From NCBI GenBank assembly GCA_035284865.1, contig JAYKHL010000205.1, positions 1-13,710 of the forward strand: DNA of 13,710 nucleotides, given 5' to 3'. Numbering within the stretch: the stretch's first letter is position 1; every line of letters starts with the position of its first letter. This DNA is from JAYKHL01 sp035284865. Lineage in GTDB: Bacteria; Cyanobacteriota; Sericytochromatia; S15B-MN24; JAQBPE01. Shown here in pieces: positions 1-6,522 of the stretch. The notes beneath the pieces are model-generated. The model worked only from the letters and a program-made list of their open reading frames with translations, was not told where the DNA came from and searched no databases. Both the position numbers and the translations under genes were made by a program.

Positions 1-714
1 CTCGACCACCCCCCCCACCTCGATGTCCTGCGTCGCCTTGACGGTGAAGCCCGGCAGCACGTTCCCGCCGACCTTCACCGAGCCCTGGAAGTTGATGTTG
101 CCCACCGCATAGTCGACGTCGCCTGAGATCACCACGATGGGCTGCACCGAGACCCGCGTTCCGTCCACGATCGGCTGTCCGTCTATCAGCGCCGTGATGA
201 AGAGCCCATCCTCGGAGAGCTCGACGTTCTGGCCGGCCCGCAGCGGCAGGTCTCGGCCGTCCCGGCCCAGCAGCGGCTCCCCGAGCACGTTCGTGCCTGG
301 CCTGGCCGGCTGCGCGGGGGTCTTGGCGGCCAGCACCTGCCCCCGCGTGACGTTCTCGATGGTGCCGAGCTCCCGGTGGTCCACGCGGCCGTCACTGAGC
401 TTGCGCGGCCGTCCCCGGCGCTCATCCCCGCTGCGGAAGAAGTAGGTGACGGTGGCGTCCTTCCCCGGATCGGCGGGGCTCGCCTGCGCGACGAGCATGG
501 CCTCCGGGATGGGCATCACGGAGGCCTCGGTCACGGCCTCGGCATCGATGCCGTGCACCACCCCCGCGGCCGCCAGGGCGTGCTCGATCGCCGCGCGCGA
601 CACGGGGGCAGGCGGGAGCAGGGTGACATAAGCCTCACTCGCGCGCTCCCCCAGCGTGACCTTGACCTGGACCTCGGCGGTTGGCCCCACCGCGTCAGCC
701 ACCTGAACCTCCAT
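1..714 (-). CDS. FapA/DUF342 family protein, N-terminal part (runs off the window)
   Basis: The minus-strand frame is open for 238 codons from an ATG at 714 to the window edge, so the C-terminus is missing. Residues about 85-175 match the N-terminal DUF342 layout: a YFFRSGDERRG stretch, then DHRELGTIENV, and GQVLAAKTPA followed by PGTNVLGEPL. Residues 198-238 (GDVDYAVGNINFQGSVKVGG and on) are the start of the repeated beta-helix typical of FapA, the polymerising protein family first named for flagellar assembly in Vibrio. Proteins of this family are cytoplasmic, form bactofilin-like beta-helices, and are linked to flagella, polar organisation or envelope functions; which applies here cannot be told. 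The gene lies 79 nt downstream of argS on the same strand, probably with its own control region. An in-frame GTG farther upstream is possible, but a TAGAAT box lies between it and the ATG, so I prefer 714. Confidence 0.85.
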   Translation of the reverse strand, partial: MEVQVADAVGPTAEVQVKVTLGERASEAYVTLLPPAPVSRAAIEHALAAAGVVHGIDAEAVTEASVMPIPEAMLVAQASPADPGKDATVTYFFRSGDERRGRPRKLSDGRVDHRELGTIENVTRGQVLAAKTPAQPARPGTNVLGEPLLGRDGRDLPLRAGQNVELSEDGLFITALIDGQPIVDGTRVSVQPIVVISGDVDYAVGNINFQGSVKVGGNVLPGFTVKATQDIEVGGVVE

Positions 715-723
715 CGTCCTGCA

Positions 724-740
724 GGCGCCAGCCTGGCGCC
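724..740. promoter_or_regulatory. perfect 8-1-8 palindrome upstream of the FapA-family gene
   Basis: GGCGCCAG, one C, then CTGGCGCC form a perfect inverted repeat. It ends 10 nt before the start codon at 714 and begins 7 nt after a TAGAAT box on the minus strand. The placement between a possible -10 box and the start codon suits an operator or a leader hairpin. No T-run follows on the minus strand, so it is a poor terminator for argS. GC-rich DNA produces such palindromes by chance fairly often. Confidence 0.35.
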
Positions 741-746
741 AATCCC

Positions 747-752
747 ATTCTA
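747..752 (-). promoter_or_regulatory. possible -10 box for the FapA-family gene
   Basis: TAGAAT on the minus strand lies 33 nt before the ATG at 714, in the gap after argS. No convincing -35 hexamer stands 16-18 nt upstream, so this is a weak call based mainly on an AT-rich hexamer in GC-rich DNA. The same hexamer stands in front of rlmH. Confidence 0.3.
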
Positions 753-793
753 CCCGCCAGGCCACGACGCGCCGTGTGACGGGGGTCTCACCC

Positions 794-2494
794 TCACGCC
801 GGCGCCGTGAGGGAGGCCATCCGCTCGGGCGCGGAGACCCCGATGAGGTCCTCCAGGGCGTTCCGCAGCACCACGCGCGTCGCGGCGATCAGGGCGAGCC
901 GCGCCATCATCAGCGCCGCATCATCCGTGAGCACCCGACAGCTGGCATAGAACTGGTGGAAGGCCGTGGCGAGCTCCTGGGCGTAACGCGGCAGCCTGTA
1001 AGGCTCTCGCGCCAGGGCCGCGGCGGCCACCTCGTCGGGGAAGCTGGCCAGCTTGAGCATCAGTTGCCGCTCGTCTGGCGCGACGAGGCGCGACAGGTCG
1101 GCAGCAGCCAACGCCGCTGGCGTGACAGACGCCTCCCCGTGCTCCTGCGCTGCCATCCGCAGGATGCTGCAGATCCGCGCGTGGGCGTATTGCACGTAGA
1201 ACACCGGGTTGTCAGCCGTCTCCCGGACGGCAAGCCCGAGGTCGAAGTCCAGCGTCGTGTCCGTGGAACGCATCAGCAGGAAGTACCGGGCCGCATCCGC
1301 CCCGACCTCGTCGATGACCTCCTGCAACGTGACCATGTCGCCAGACCGCTTGGACATCCGGACGGGCTCCCCATCGCGGAAGAGGTTGACCATCTGGCCG
1401 ATGATGCACTCCAGCGTGTCCGGCTTGCCGCCAAGCGCCTGCACCGAGGCCGAAAGCCGGGAGACATAGCCGTGGTGATCGGCCCCCAGGATGTTGATGA
1501 GGCGCGTGTAGCCCCTGCGAAGCTTGTCCCAGTGATAGGCGATGTCGGCCGCCAGGTAGGTGGGCTGCCCGTTGTCACGCACCACCACCCGATCCTTGTC
1601 GTCTCCGAAGGCCGTGGAGCGCAGCCACCGCGCGCCATCCTGCTCGTAGAGATGCCCCGTGCGGACCAGCGCCTCCAGGGCCTCCGCGACACGGCCCTCC
1701 GCGTGGAGGGTCCGCTCCGAGAAGAACGCGTCGAAGTGGGTGCGCATCGCCGCCAGCGTGGCCTGCTGCTGCCGCAGCAGGTGGTCCCGTGCAAAGGCCG
1801 TCAGCCGTGCCACGCGCTCCGCCTCCGGCTGCGCCAGCACGGCCTCACCCAGCTCGGCGAGCGCGGCGGCCGCCACGTCGGCCATGTAGTGCCCGTGGTA
1901 GCCGTCCTCGGGCATCACGGCCTCCTGGCCCAGGCGTTGCCGCAGGCGCACCTCCAGGGACCGGCCCAGGAGCTGCATCTGGTTGCCCGCGTCGTTGACG
2001 TAAAACTCCTGATGGACGTCGTAGCCAGCGGCCTCGAGCAGGTTCGCCAGGCCCGAGCCGATCGCCGCCCAGCGGCCATGGCCGACGTGCAGCGGCCCCG
2101 TGGGGTTGGCGGACACGTACTCCAGCAGCACCCGCTCCCCCCGGCCCACCTCGGAGCGCCCATAGGCCGCGCCCGCGCCAGCGATGGTCTGGAGGTGCTG
2201 CTGGAGCCAGGCATCGGAGAGTCGGACGTTGATGAACCCCGGGGCGGCCACCGAGGCCGACGCGATGGGCCCGCCCACCGCCAGGTGGGTCACGATCGCC
2301 TCGGCAATCTTCAGGGGCGCCATGCGGGCCGCGCGGGCCAGCACCATCGCGACGTTGGTGGCATAGTCCCCGTGGGCGGGGTCCCGCGGCACCTCGACCC
2401 CCGGCATCGGCGGCGCCTCGACCGGCACGTCACCGGCCGCGATCGCGGCGACCAGGGCGCGATGGAGGGCATCTGCAACGAGGGACTTCAGCAT
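794..2494 (-). CDS. argS: arginyl-tRNA synthetase
   Basis: This class I aminoacyl-tRNA synthetase of 566 residues attaches arginine to tRNA(Arg) in the cytoplasm. The N-terminal Arg-tRNA-synthetase domain (about residues 1-90) includes the PRDPAHGDYATNVAM stretch. The signature NPTGPLHVGHGR at 130-141 holds the HIGH motif as HVGH (136-139). The KMSKS loop is present as RMSKRSGDMVTL (379-390), the form common in this enzyme. An anticodon-binding DALR domain fills the last 120 or so residues and ends close to the usual position after LIGVSAPERM. The frame is open 57 codons farther upstream, but that part overlaps the preceding gene and is low-complexity; the ATG at 2494 gives the normal N-terminus (MLKSLVADAL) and lies only 2 nt after the TGA of the DUF1934 gene, which implies coupled translation. 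Length is normal for the family. Confidence 0.97.
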   Translation of the reverse strand: MLKSLVADALHRALVAAIAAGDVPVEAPPMPGVEVPRDPAHGDYATNVAMVLARAARMAPLKIAEAIVTHLAVGGPIASASVAAPGFINVRLSDAWLQQHLQTIAGAGAAYGRSEVGRGERVLLEYVSANPTGPLHVGHGRWAAIGSGLANLLEAAGYDVHQEFYVNDAGNQMQLLGRSLEVRLRQRLGQEAVMPEDGYHGHYMADVAAAALAELGEAVLAQPEAERVARLTAFARDHLLRQQQATLAAMRTHFDAFFSERTLHAEGRVAEALEALVRTGHLYEQDGARWLRSTAFGDDKDRVVVRDNGQPTYLAADIAYHWDKLRRGYTRLINILGADHHGYVSRLSASVQALGGKPDTLECIIGQMVNLFRDGEPVRMSKRSGDMVTLQEVIDEVGADAARYFLLMRSTDTTLDFDLGLAVRETADNPVFYVQYAHARICSILRMAAQEHGEASVTPAALAAADLSRLVAPDERQLMLKLASFPDEVAAAALAREPYRLPRYAQELATAFHQFYASCRVLTDDAALMMARLALIAATRVVLRNALEDLIGVSAPERMASLTAPA

Positions 2495-2496
2495 GG

Positions 2497-2970
2497 TCAG
2501 CGGGTTCCTTCCGGGGTCGAGGACGGCAAGGCCGTCCAGGCGAGGTCGAGGGTGAAGCGGCCCAGCGAGAGGCCCGTGGGGTCCGCGTCGGCATCGGCGG
2601 ACTCGGCGGTGTACAGGTCGTAAACCAGCGCCAGCTGGCCTCCTTGCGGGGTGTGGGTCCAGCAAAGCTCACGGGTCAGGACGCGGAGCACCATCTGCCC
2701 CTGTCGCCCGGCACCGAGGGCGAAGAGCCCCCCCGTCCACTCACCACACCGGAAATCCTGCCAGGCATTCAAGGCCCCACGCCGGTACAGGCGCACCTCG
2801 TCGGTGCCCAGCCGCAGCGTGGTGGTGCAGGCCTCATCGTCCTCGTACACGAGGTAGGCCACCCCTGCTCGCTCGTGGAAGGTGCCCCGGTGCTCCCGCC
2901 GGGTGCCTTCCCGCAGCCCGCCGTCTTCCTGCACGCTGGAGACCGAGATGAACACGGAGGTGCGGCTCAT
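2497..2970 (-). CDS. DUF1934 (YwiB-like) beta-barrel protein
   Basis: This 157-residue protein matches the DUF1934 family by layout: an N-terminal strand (MSRTSVFISVSSVQ), a FHERAGVAYLVYEDDE segment with the family's YL.Y.E pattern, then TTLRLGTDEVRLYRRG, and a final DLYTAESADADADP-GRFTLDLAWT block that resembles the calycin-like barrel of YwiB. No enzymatic role is established for the family. In Bacillus, ywiB also stands directly before argS, so the gene order here supports the assignment. Its ATG overlaps the TGA of rlmH (ATGA, 2967-2970), and its TGA lies 2 nt before argS, so the three are almost certainly one translationally coupled unit. The protein has no signal peptide or membrane segment. 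Confidence 0.85.
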   Translation of the reverse strand: MSRTSVFISVSSVQEDGGLREGTRREHRGTFHERAGVAYLVYEDDEACTTTLRLGTDEVRLYRRGALNAWQDFRCGEWTGGLFALGAGRQGQMVLRVLTRELCWTHTPQGGQLALVYDLYTAESADADADPTGLSLGRFTLDLAWTALPSSTPEGTR

Positions 2971-3446
2971 TTGTGGTAGGGCTCCTGACGCCGGATGCGC
3001 TCAGCCCGGTACAGCTGCTCGATCAACACGACGCGGGCCAGCTGGTGTGGCAGGGTCAGGCTGGAGAGCCCCAGCCGCCAGCCCGCGCGGGCCAGCACCC
3101 GGGGGTCCAGGCCGTTGGCCCCGCCCAGCACGAACACCGCCTCCCGCAAGCCCTCACGCTCCAGCGCCTCCAGCCGACCCGCCAGGACACTGGAAGCCAG
3201 CTGCTCGCCTTGCTCCCAGAGGGCAATCAGGTGCGCACCGGGGCGCACGGCAGCGAGGATGCGATCGCCCTCCCGGGCCCGGGCAGCCCCGATGAGCACC
3301 TCCGACTGGCCCGGGTCCGCGCGCTCGTCAGCGAGCTCCACCACCTCGATCGCCCGATAGGGCGCCAGGCGCTTCAGGTACTCGGCCGCAGCGGCACGCC
3401 AGTGCGCCTCCTTGAGCTTGCCCATCGCCAGGATCGTCCAGCGCAT
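2967..3446 (-). CDS. rlmH: 23S rRNA (pseudouridine-1915-N3)-methyltransferase
   Basis: RlmH is a SPOUT-fold enzyme that methylates pseudouridine 1915 in helix 69 of 23S rRNA on assembled 70S ribosomes, using S-adenosylmethionine. The 159-residue product has the family's standard length. It starts MRWTILAMGKLKE, carries the cofactor-knot motif FVLGGANGL (105-113), and ends with LSSLTLPHQLARVVLIEQLY followed by the invariant C-terminus PYHK. The frame extends 7 codons upstream to another ATG (3467), but the family N-terminus begins at 3446. The stop overlaps the start of the DUF1934 gene by 4 nt. A TAGAAT box 25 nt upstream suggests its own promoter, although rsmD lies only about 100 nt upstream on the same strand. 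Confidence 0.96.
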   Translation of the reverse strand: MRWTILAMGKLKEAHWRAAAAEYLKRLAPYRAIEVVELADERADPGQSEVLIGAARAREGDRILAAVRPGAHLIALWEQGEQLASSVLAGRLEALEREGLREAVFVLGGANGLDPRVLARAGWRLGLSSLTLPHQLARVVLIEQLYRAERIRRQEPYHK

Positions 3447-3470
3447 CGCCCCCCCGTCTCGCAGCACCGG

Positions 3471-3476
3471 ATTCTA
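3471..3476 (-). promoter_or_regulatory. possible -10 box for rlmH
   Basis: TAGAAT (minus strand) stands 24 nt before the rlmH ATG in an otherwise very GC-rich gap. There is no good -35 hexamer at the right spacing. Transcription from here would give a leader of about 18 nt and start an rlmH-DUF1934-argS unit. Confidence 0.3.
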
Positions 3477-3496
3477 TCACGCCAGCGAAGCCGGAA

Positions 3497-3540
3497 GCGC
3501 GGGCCGGGCTCACGCCGGGCGCGGGCCGGCCCTCACCGGA
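3497..3540. repeat. 22-bp imperfect tandem repeat between rsmD and rlmH
   Basis: The 11-mer GCGCGGGCCGG occurs at 3497-3507 and again at 3519-3529, exactly 22 nt apart. The remaining halves share CTCAC and CCGG but are not aligned base for base. It lies just after the rsmD stop and just before the possible rlmH -10 box. It may be a slippage product, a structured transcript end, or a protein site on two helical turns; no T-run supports a rho-independent terminator. Confidence 0.4.
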
Positions 3541-3547
3541 CGGGCCG

Positions 3548-4147
3548 TCAGGGGGCCCGGCTGCCCCCCTCGCTCCCCTTCCCGGCCCCCGCAACGGCCT
3601 CCCCAGCGGCGTCCGCCGGAGCGTACAGGCTCAGGGCCGTGCCGGCATAGCGCCGGGTGGAGAGCCGCGCCAGGCGCGCCAGGCGCGCCGGTGCCTCACG
3701 CCTCGCGTCGTGCTCGAGCACCAGGCGGCCCGTGGGGGCCACCAGCCCGGCCGCGTCGATCCGGGTGATCAGCGGCAGGGGATCCAGGGCATAAGGGGGG
3801 TCGAGAAACACCACGTCGAACGGCGTCCCGGCCAGCCGCGTCACCGCGGCCTCGACCTCCAGCGGCAGCACCTCGACCTGCAGCCCGGTCGCGCGCACGT
3901 TGGCCGCAATGACGGCCAGCGCGGGGCGGGCCCGCTCGACCACCACCACCCGGCGGGCGCCGCGGCTGGCTGCCTCCAGGCCCACCGCGCCGCTGCCGGC
4001 AAACAGATCCAGCCAGGCCCCTCCTGGCACCCAGGCCTGCAGGATGTTGAACAGGGCCTCGCGAACCTTGCCCTGCGTCGGGCGGGTCGCGTCCCCGTCG
4101 AGCGTCGTGAGCCTTCGACCCCGGGCCTTGCCCCCCATGATGCGCAC
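3548..4147 (-). CDS. rsmD: 16S rRNA (guanine-966-N2)-methyltransferase
   Basis: RsmD methylates G966 of 16S rRNA on the 30S subunit, using S-adenosylmethionine. The 199-residue product begins VRIMGGKARGRRL (family: MRI..G..kGr.L), has TRPTQGKVREALFNIL (21-36), the cofactor loop LDLFAGSGAVGLEAASRGA (46-64), and the catalytic DPPY at 116-119. The reading frame is open well upstream, but that part is the neighbour read out of frame; the GTG at 4147 gives the family N-terminus and lies 4 nt after the TGA of the GAF-like gene. An ATG at 4138 (MGGKARG) is the alternative and would lose three residues. The last 20 or so residues are an Ala/Gly tail with no family counterpart. Confidence 0.95.
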   Translation of the reverse strand: MRIMGGKARGRRLTTLDGDATRPTQGKVREALFNILQAWVPGGAWLDLFAGSGAVGLEAASRGARRVVVVERARPALAVIAANVRATGLQVEVLPLEVEAAVTRLAGTPFDVVFLDPPYALDPLPLITRIDAAGLVAPTGRLVLEHDARREAPARLARLARLSTRRYAGTALSLYAPADAAGEAVAGAGKGSEGGSRAP

Positions 4148-4151
4148 CGGG

Positions 4152-5039
4152 TCAGGCCTCAGGCTGCCCGAGGGGCACCGGCAGGGCGGCTCCCTCCACG
4201 GCCAGGCGCCGCCCATCTGCCCAGCGGTAGGGGTACAGCGCGGCCGCGAGCATCGGCGCAACCGCATCCACCACGGCGGCGTAGCGCAGCGGCCACGCCC
4301 CCCCCGCCTCTTCCGCGAGCCGGGCCAGCAAGAACCCCTGCACCCGGCCGCGGTGGAACAGCGGGAACAGGGCCAGCGTCGCCTGCGCCAGCGGGTGCCC
4401 GGCCGGCACGGTGCCCGGCGCCAGGCAGACCAGCCGAGGCTGGCCGCTCGCCAGCAGCTCACCCCAGGCCCCGGAGCGCGGGCGCAGGGTGTCTGCGCCC
4501 TCCGGCACCCCCGCCCGGCCAACGACCGGCCAGGGGGCCTGGCGGCGCATCGGCACCAGCCAGAGCTCGGCCACGGCGAGCAGCTCGGCCATGTCGTCCA
4601 GCCAGGTGGCCAGTTCCTCGAGCGAGGCGTCCTCCGAGGCCAGCAGCCTGGCGGCCCCACGCAGCAGCCTCGCCTCCCGCTCGGCCTGCGTCACGCGCGC
4701 CTCGAGCCCCTCCGAGGCCAGCCGCAGGCGCAGGGCCTGCTCCTCGAGGGCCTTGTGCGTCCGCCACAGGCGCCAGACCTCGTGCGGCACCCAGCGCCCG
4801 ACGGGCCTCGCCGGCGCCTTGCGCACGGTGCTCCCCAGCAGTGCCGAAGAGGCGGCCATGGCCTCGAGCGGTTCCGCCACCGCGCGCTCCAGCGCGAGGG
4901 ACATCAGACCAGCGGCCAGGCCGACCCCGGCGACCAGGGCGGGCCAGGGCAGCAGGCCGTGCTGGTGGGCCAGGGCAGCCGCGGCCGCCACCAGGATGGT
5001 GAAGCAGCCGGCCAGCCAGAGTGCGGTGCGAACGGTCAT
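4152..5039 (-). CDS. two-TM membrane protein with coiled coil and GAF-like domain
   Basis: I do not recognise a named family for this 295-residue protein. Two hydrophobic segments (about 6-24 and 31-50) form a short helical hairpin at the N-terminus. A charged, heptad-like helix follows (about 88-128, HKALEEQALRLRLASEGLEA and on), then an alpha/beta domain (about 125-270) whose pattern, LATWLDDMAELLAVAELWLV then ATLALFPLFHRGRVQGFLLA, resembles a GAF sensor. No histidine-kinase, GGDEF or phosphatase domain follows, so any output must come from a partner. The gene is 4 nt upstream of rsmD and likely heads its operon. The frame stays open to 5414, but that extension is antisense to tatA; the ATG at 5039 begins MTVRTALWLAGC and is preceded by GGAG. 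GAF is inferred from pattern only. Confidence 0.7.
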   Translation of the reverse strand: MTVRTALWLAGCFTILVAAAAALAHQHGLLPWPALVAGVGLAAGLMSLALERAVAEPLEAMAASSALLGSTVRKAPARPVGRWVPHEVWRLWRTHKALEEQALRLRLASEGLEARVTQAEREARLLRGAARLLASEDASLEELATWLDDMAELLAVAELWLVPMRRQAPWPVVGRAGVPEGADTLRPRSGAWGELLASGQPRLVCLAPGTVPAGHPLAQATLALFPLFHRGRVQGFLLARLAEEAGGAWPLRYAAVVDAVAPMLAAALYPYRWADGRRLAVEGAALPVPLGQPEA

Positions 5040-5074
5040 CGGCTCCGGGGAGGCGGGAAAGTGACGCGAGACAC

Positions 5075-5083
5075 ATCCTAGCA
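5075..5083 (-). promoter_or_regulatory. possible extended -10 promoter of the GAF-like gene operon
   Basis: The minus strand carries TGCTAGGAT, an extended -10 form (TGnTAnnAT), 36-44 nt upstream of the ATG at 5039. The -35 region is poor. It would drive the GAF-like gene and rsmD, and it sits back to back with the tatA promoter. Confidence 0.4.
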
Positions 5084-5111
5084 GACGAACGGCCGCCCGG
5101 CACGCGGATCC

Positions 5112-5140
5112 GTGACGCTGGGTCGCAGCAGGGCTATAAT
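5112..5140 (+). promoter_or_regulatory. sigma-70-type promoter of tatA
   Basis: A perfect TATAAT at 5135-5140 is preceded by GTGACG at 5112-5117 (four of six -35 consensus bases) with a 17-nt spacer. The start of transcription would be near 5147, on top of the ribosome binding site GGAGGTG (5147-5153), so the leader is only about 13 nt. The promoter lies inside the upstream extension of the tatA frame, which argues against the earlier GTG at 5112 as the start codon. Confidence 0.65.
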
Positions 5141-5159
5141 GAGCCCGGAGGTGCTCCCC

Positions 5160-5381
5160 ATGCCCAACGTCGGCCTGCCTGAACTGATGCTCCTGGCGAT
5201 TGTCGCCCTGCTGGTCTTCGGCCCGAAGAAGATCCCGGAGATCGCCAACGCCCTCGGGCGGAGCATCCAGGAGTTCCGAAAGGGCTCGCGGGAGCTCGAG
5301 GACACGGTGAGGCGGGAACTGACGGCGGCGGAGCCTCCGCGCGTGACGGATGGCGCCTCGGATGGCTCCCCCAGGGCCTGA
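5160..5381 (+). CDS. tatA: twin-arginine translocase subunit, TatA/E type
   Basis: This 73-residue protein has the TatA plan: a short periplasmic N-terminus (MPNVGLPEL), one TM helix (about 6-20, ending LLVF), the FGPKKIPE hinge, an amphipathic helix (25-45, ANALGRSIQEFRKG) and a polar tail. TatA oligomers form the passage for folded proteins carrying a twin-arginine signal. The ATG at 5160 has GGAGGTG 6 nt upstream; the frame extends to a GTG at 5112, but the promoter lies there. There is no tatC in the window. The proposed uvrB start (5350) lies inside the last codons of this gene in another frame, so the two may be coupled. TatB is a less likely label because the tail is short and the helix is TatA-like. 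Confidence 0.92.
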   Translation: MPNVGLPELMLLAIVALLVFGPKKIPEIANALGRSIQEFRKGSRELEDTVRRELTAAEPPRVTDGASDGSPRA

Positions 5382-6447
5382 TCTCCACGCGCGGGCAGGC
5401 GGGGGCACGCTCACAGCGGTCTCGGACTATGCCCCCAGCGGGGACCAGCCCCGGGCCATCGCGGCCCTGACGGAGGGCCTGAACCAGGGCTTGCCGGCCC
5501 AGACCCTGCTGGGCGTGACCGGCTCCGGCAAGACCTACACCGTCGCAAAGGTGATCGAGGCGGTGCAGCGCCCCACCCTCGTGCTGGCCCACAACAAGAC
5601 CCTGGCGGCGCAGCTCTGCAACGAACTGCGCGAGTTCTTTCCGAAGAACGCAGTCGAGTACTTCATCAGCTACTACGACTTCTACCAGCCGGAGGCGTAC
5701 GTCCCGCGCACGGACACGTACATCGAGAAATCGGCGTCCATCAACGACGAGATCGACCGGCTCCGCCACAGCGCCACGCGCAGCCTGCTCGAGCGCCGCG
5801 ATGTCATTGTGGTCGCCTCCGTGAGCTGCATCTATGGCCTGGGCATGCCGGAGACCTACCTCGAGGGCCGCCTCGAGGTCCACCTCGGGGACGAGGTCCG
5901 CCGCGATGACCTCCTGCGGCACCTGGTGGCCTCCCACTACGAGCGCAACGACGTCGAGCTCCTGCGCGGAAGGTTTCGTGTCCGCGGCGACGTGCTCGAG
6001 ATCGTGCCGTCGTTCGAGGACAACGTGTTCCGCATCGAGCTGTTTGGCGACGAGATCGACCGCATCACCGAGATCGACCCGGTGACGGGCGAGCTGCTGG
6101 CCCAGCGCGACCAGCTGTTCATCTACCCGGCCAAGCACTTCGTGACGCCCGAAGATGAGCTCCAGCGAGCCTTGCAGGAGATTGAGGCGGAACTCACCGA
6201 GCGCGTGGCCCACTTCCAGGCGGCCGGCAAGCACGTCGAGGCGCAGCGCATCGAGATGCGTACCCGCTACGACCTTGAGATGATGCGCGAGGTGGGCTAC
6301 TGCAACGGCGTCGAGAACTACTCCCGCGTGCTGGCGGGGCGGCCCCCCGGCAGCCCCCCCTCCACGTTGCTGGATTACTTCCCGGACGACTTCCTCCTGG
6401 TGGTGGACGAGTCTCACGTCACCCTGCCGCAGCTTCAGGGGATGTAA
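5350..6447 (+). CDS. uvrB: UvrB, N-terminal part ending at an in-frame TAA
   Basis: This is the first 365 codons of excinuclease ABC subunit B, the helicase-like protein that receives damaged DNA from UvrA and loads UvrC. It holds GDQPRAI (31-37), the Walker A motif GVTGSGKT (55-62), the damage-probing beta-hairpin YYDFYQPEAYVPRTDTYIEK (108-127), the UvrA/UvrD-interaction region and the Walker B DESH box (353-356). Translation then meets TAA at 6445-6447, right after LPQLQGM, where the family continues with Tyr and a GDRARK-like stretch. That continuation is present in the same frame downstream. A product ending here lacks helicase motifs III-VI and the UVR domain and should be inactive. The start may be 5350 or the ATG at 5362; both overlap or abut the end of tatA and neither has a good ribosome binding site. 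Confidence 0.9.
   Translation: MAPRMAPPGPDLHARAGGGTLTAVSDYAPSGDQPRAIAALTEGLNQGLPAQTLLGVTGSGKTYTVAKVIEAVQRPTLVLAHNKTLAAQLCNELREFFPKNAVEYFISYYDFYQPEAYVPRTDTYIEKSASINDEIDRLRHSATRSLLERRDVIVVASVSCIYGLGMPETYLEGRLEVHLGDEVRRDDLLRHLVASHYERNDVELLRGRFRVRGDVLEIVPSFEDNVFRIELFGDEIDRITEIDPVTGELLAQRDQLFIYPAKHFVTPEDELQRALQEIEAELTERVAHFQAAGKHVEAQRIEMRTRYDLEMMREVGYCNGVENYSRVLAGRPPGSPPSTLLDYFPDDFLLVVDESHVTLPQLQGM
6445..6447 (+). other. uvrB: in-frame TAA that splits uvrB (whole gene 5350-7380)
   Basis: Upstream (LPQLQGM) and downstream (RGDRARKELLVEHGFRLPSA) flanks are both faithful UvrB sequence in one frame, with no missing or extra base, so the lesion is a single codon. TAC or TAT (Tyr) is expected; one base change of C or T to A at 6447 gives TAA. 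Without it the product would be 676 residues, normal for UvrB. It is a true nonsense mutation, a base error in the assembly, or a read-through codon. The sequence alone does not decide, but error or mutation is far more likely than recoding. Confidence 0.9.
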
Positions 6448-6522
6448 CGCGGCGACCGGGCCCGCAAGGAGCTGCTCGTCGAGCACGGCTTCCGGCTCCC
6501 CTCTGCCTACGACAACCGACCG

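Noticed and set aside
776..2623. 615-codon plus-strand open frame opposite argS
   Set aside because: It is antisense to a complete argS with all motifs. Its translation is Arg/Gly/His-rich and low-complexity, as expected of a shadow frame in GC-rich DNA.
3710..5081. Long plus-strand frames over rsmD and the GAF-like gene (430 and 393 codons)
   Set aside because: Both are antisense to better-supported genes, are Pro/Arg/Ala-rich and have no ribosome binding site.
6445..6447. Stop as selenocysteine, pyrrolysine or a programmed frameshift
   Set aside because: Selenocysteine uses TGA and pyrrolysine TAG; the frame is unchanged across the site and the family has tyrosine there.
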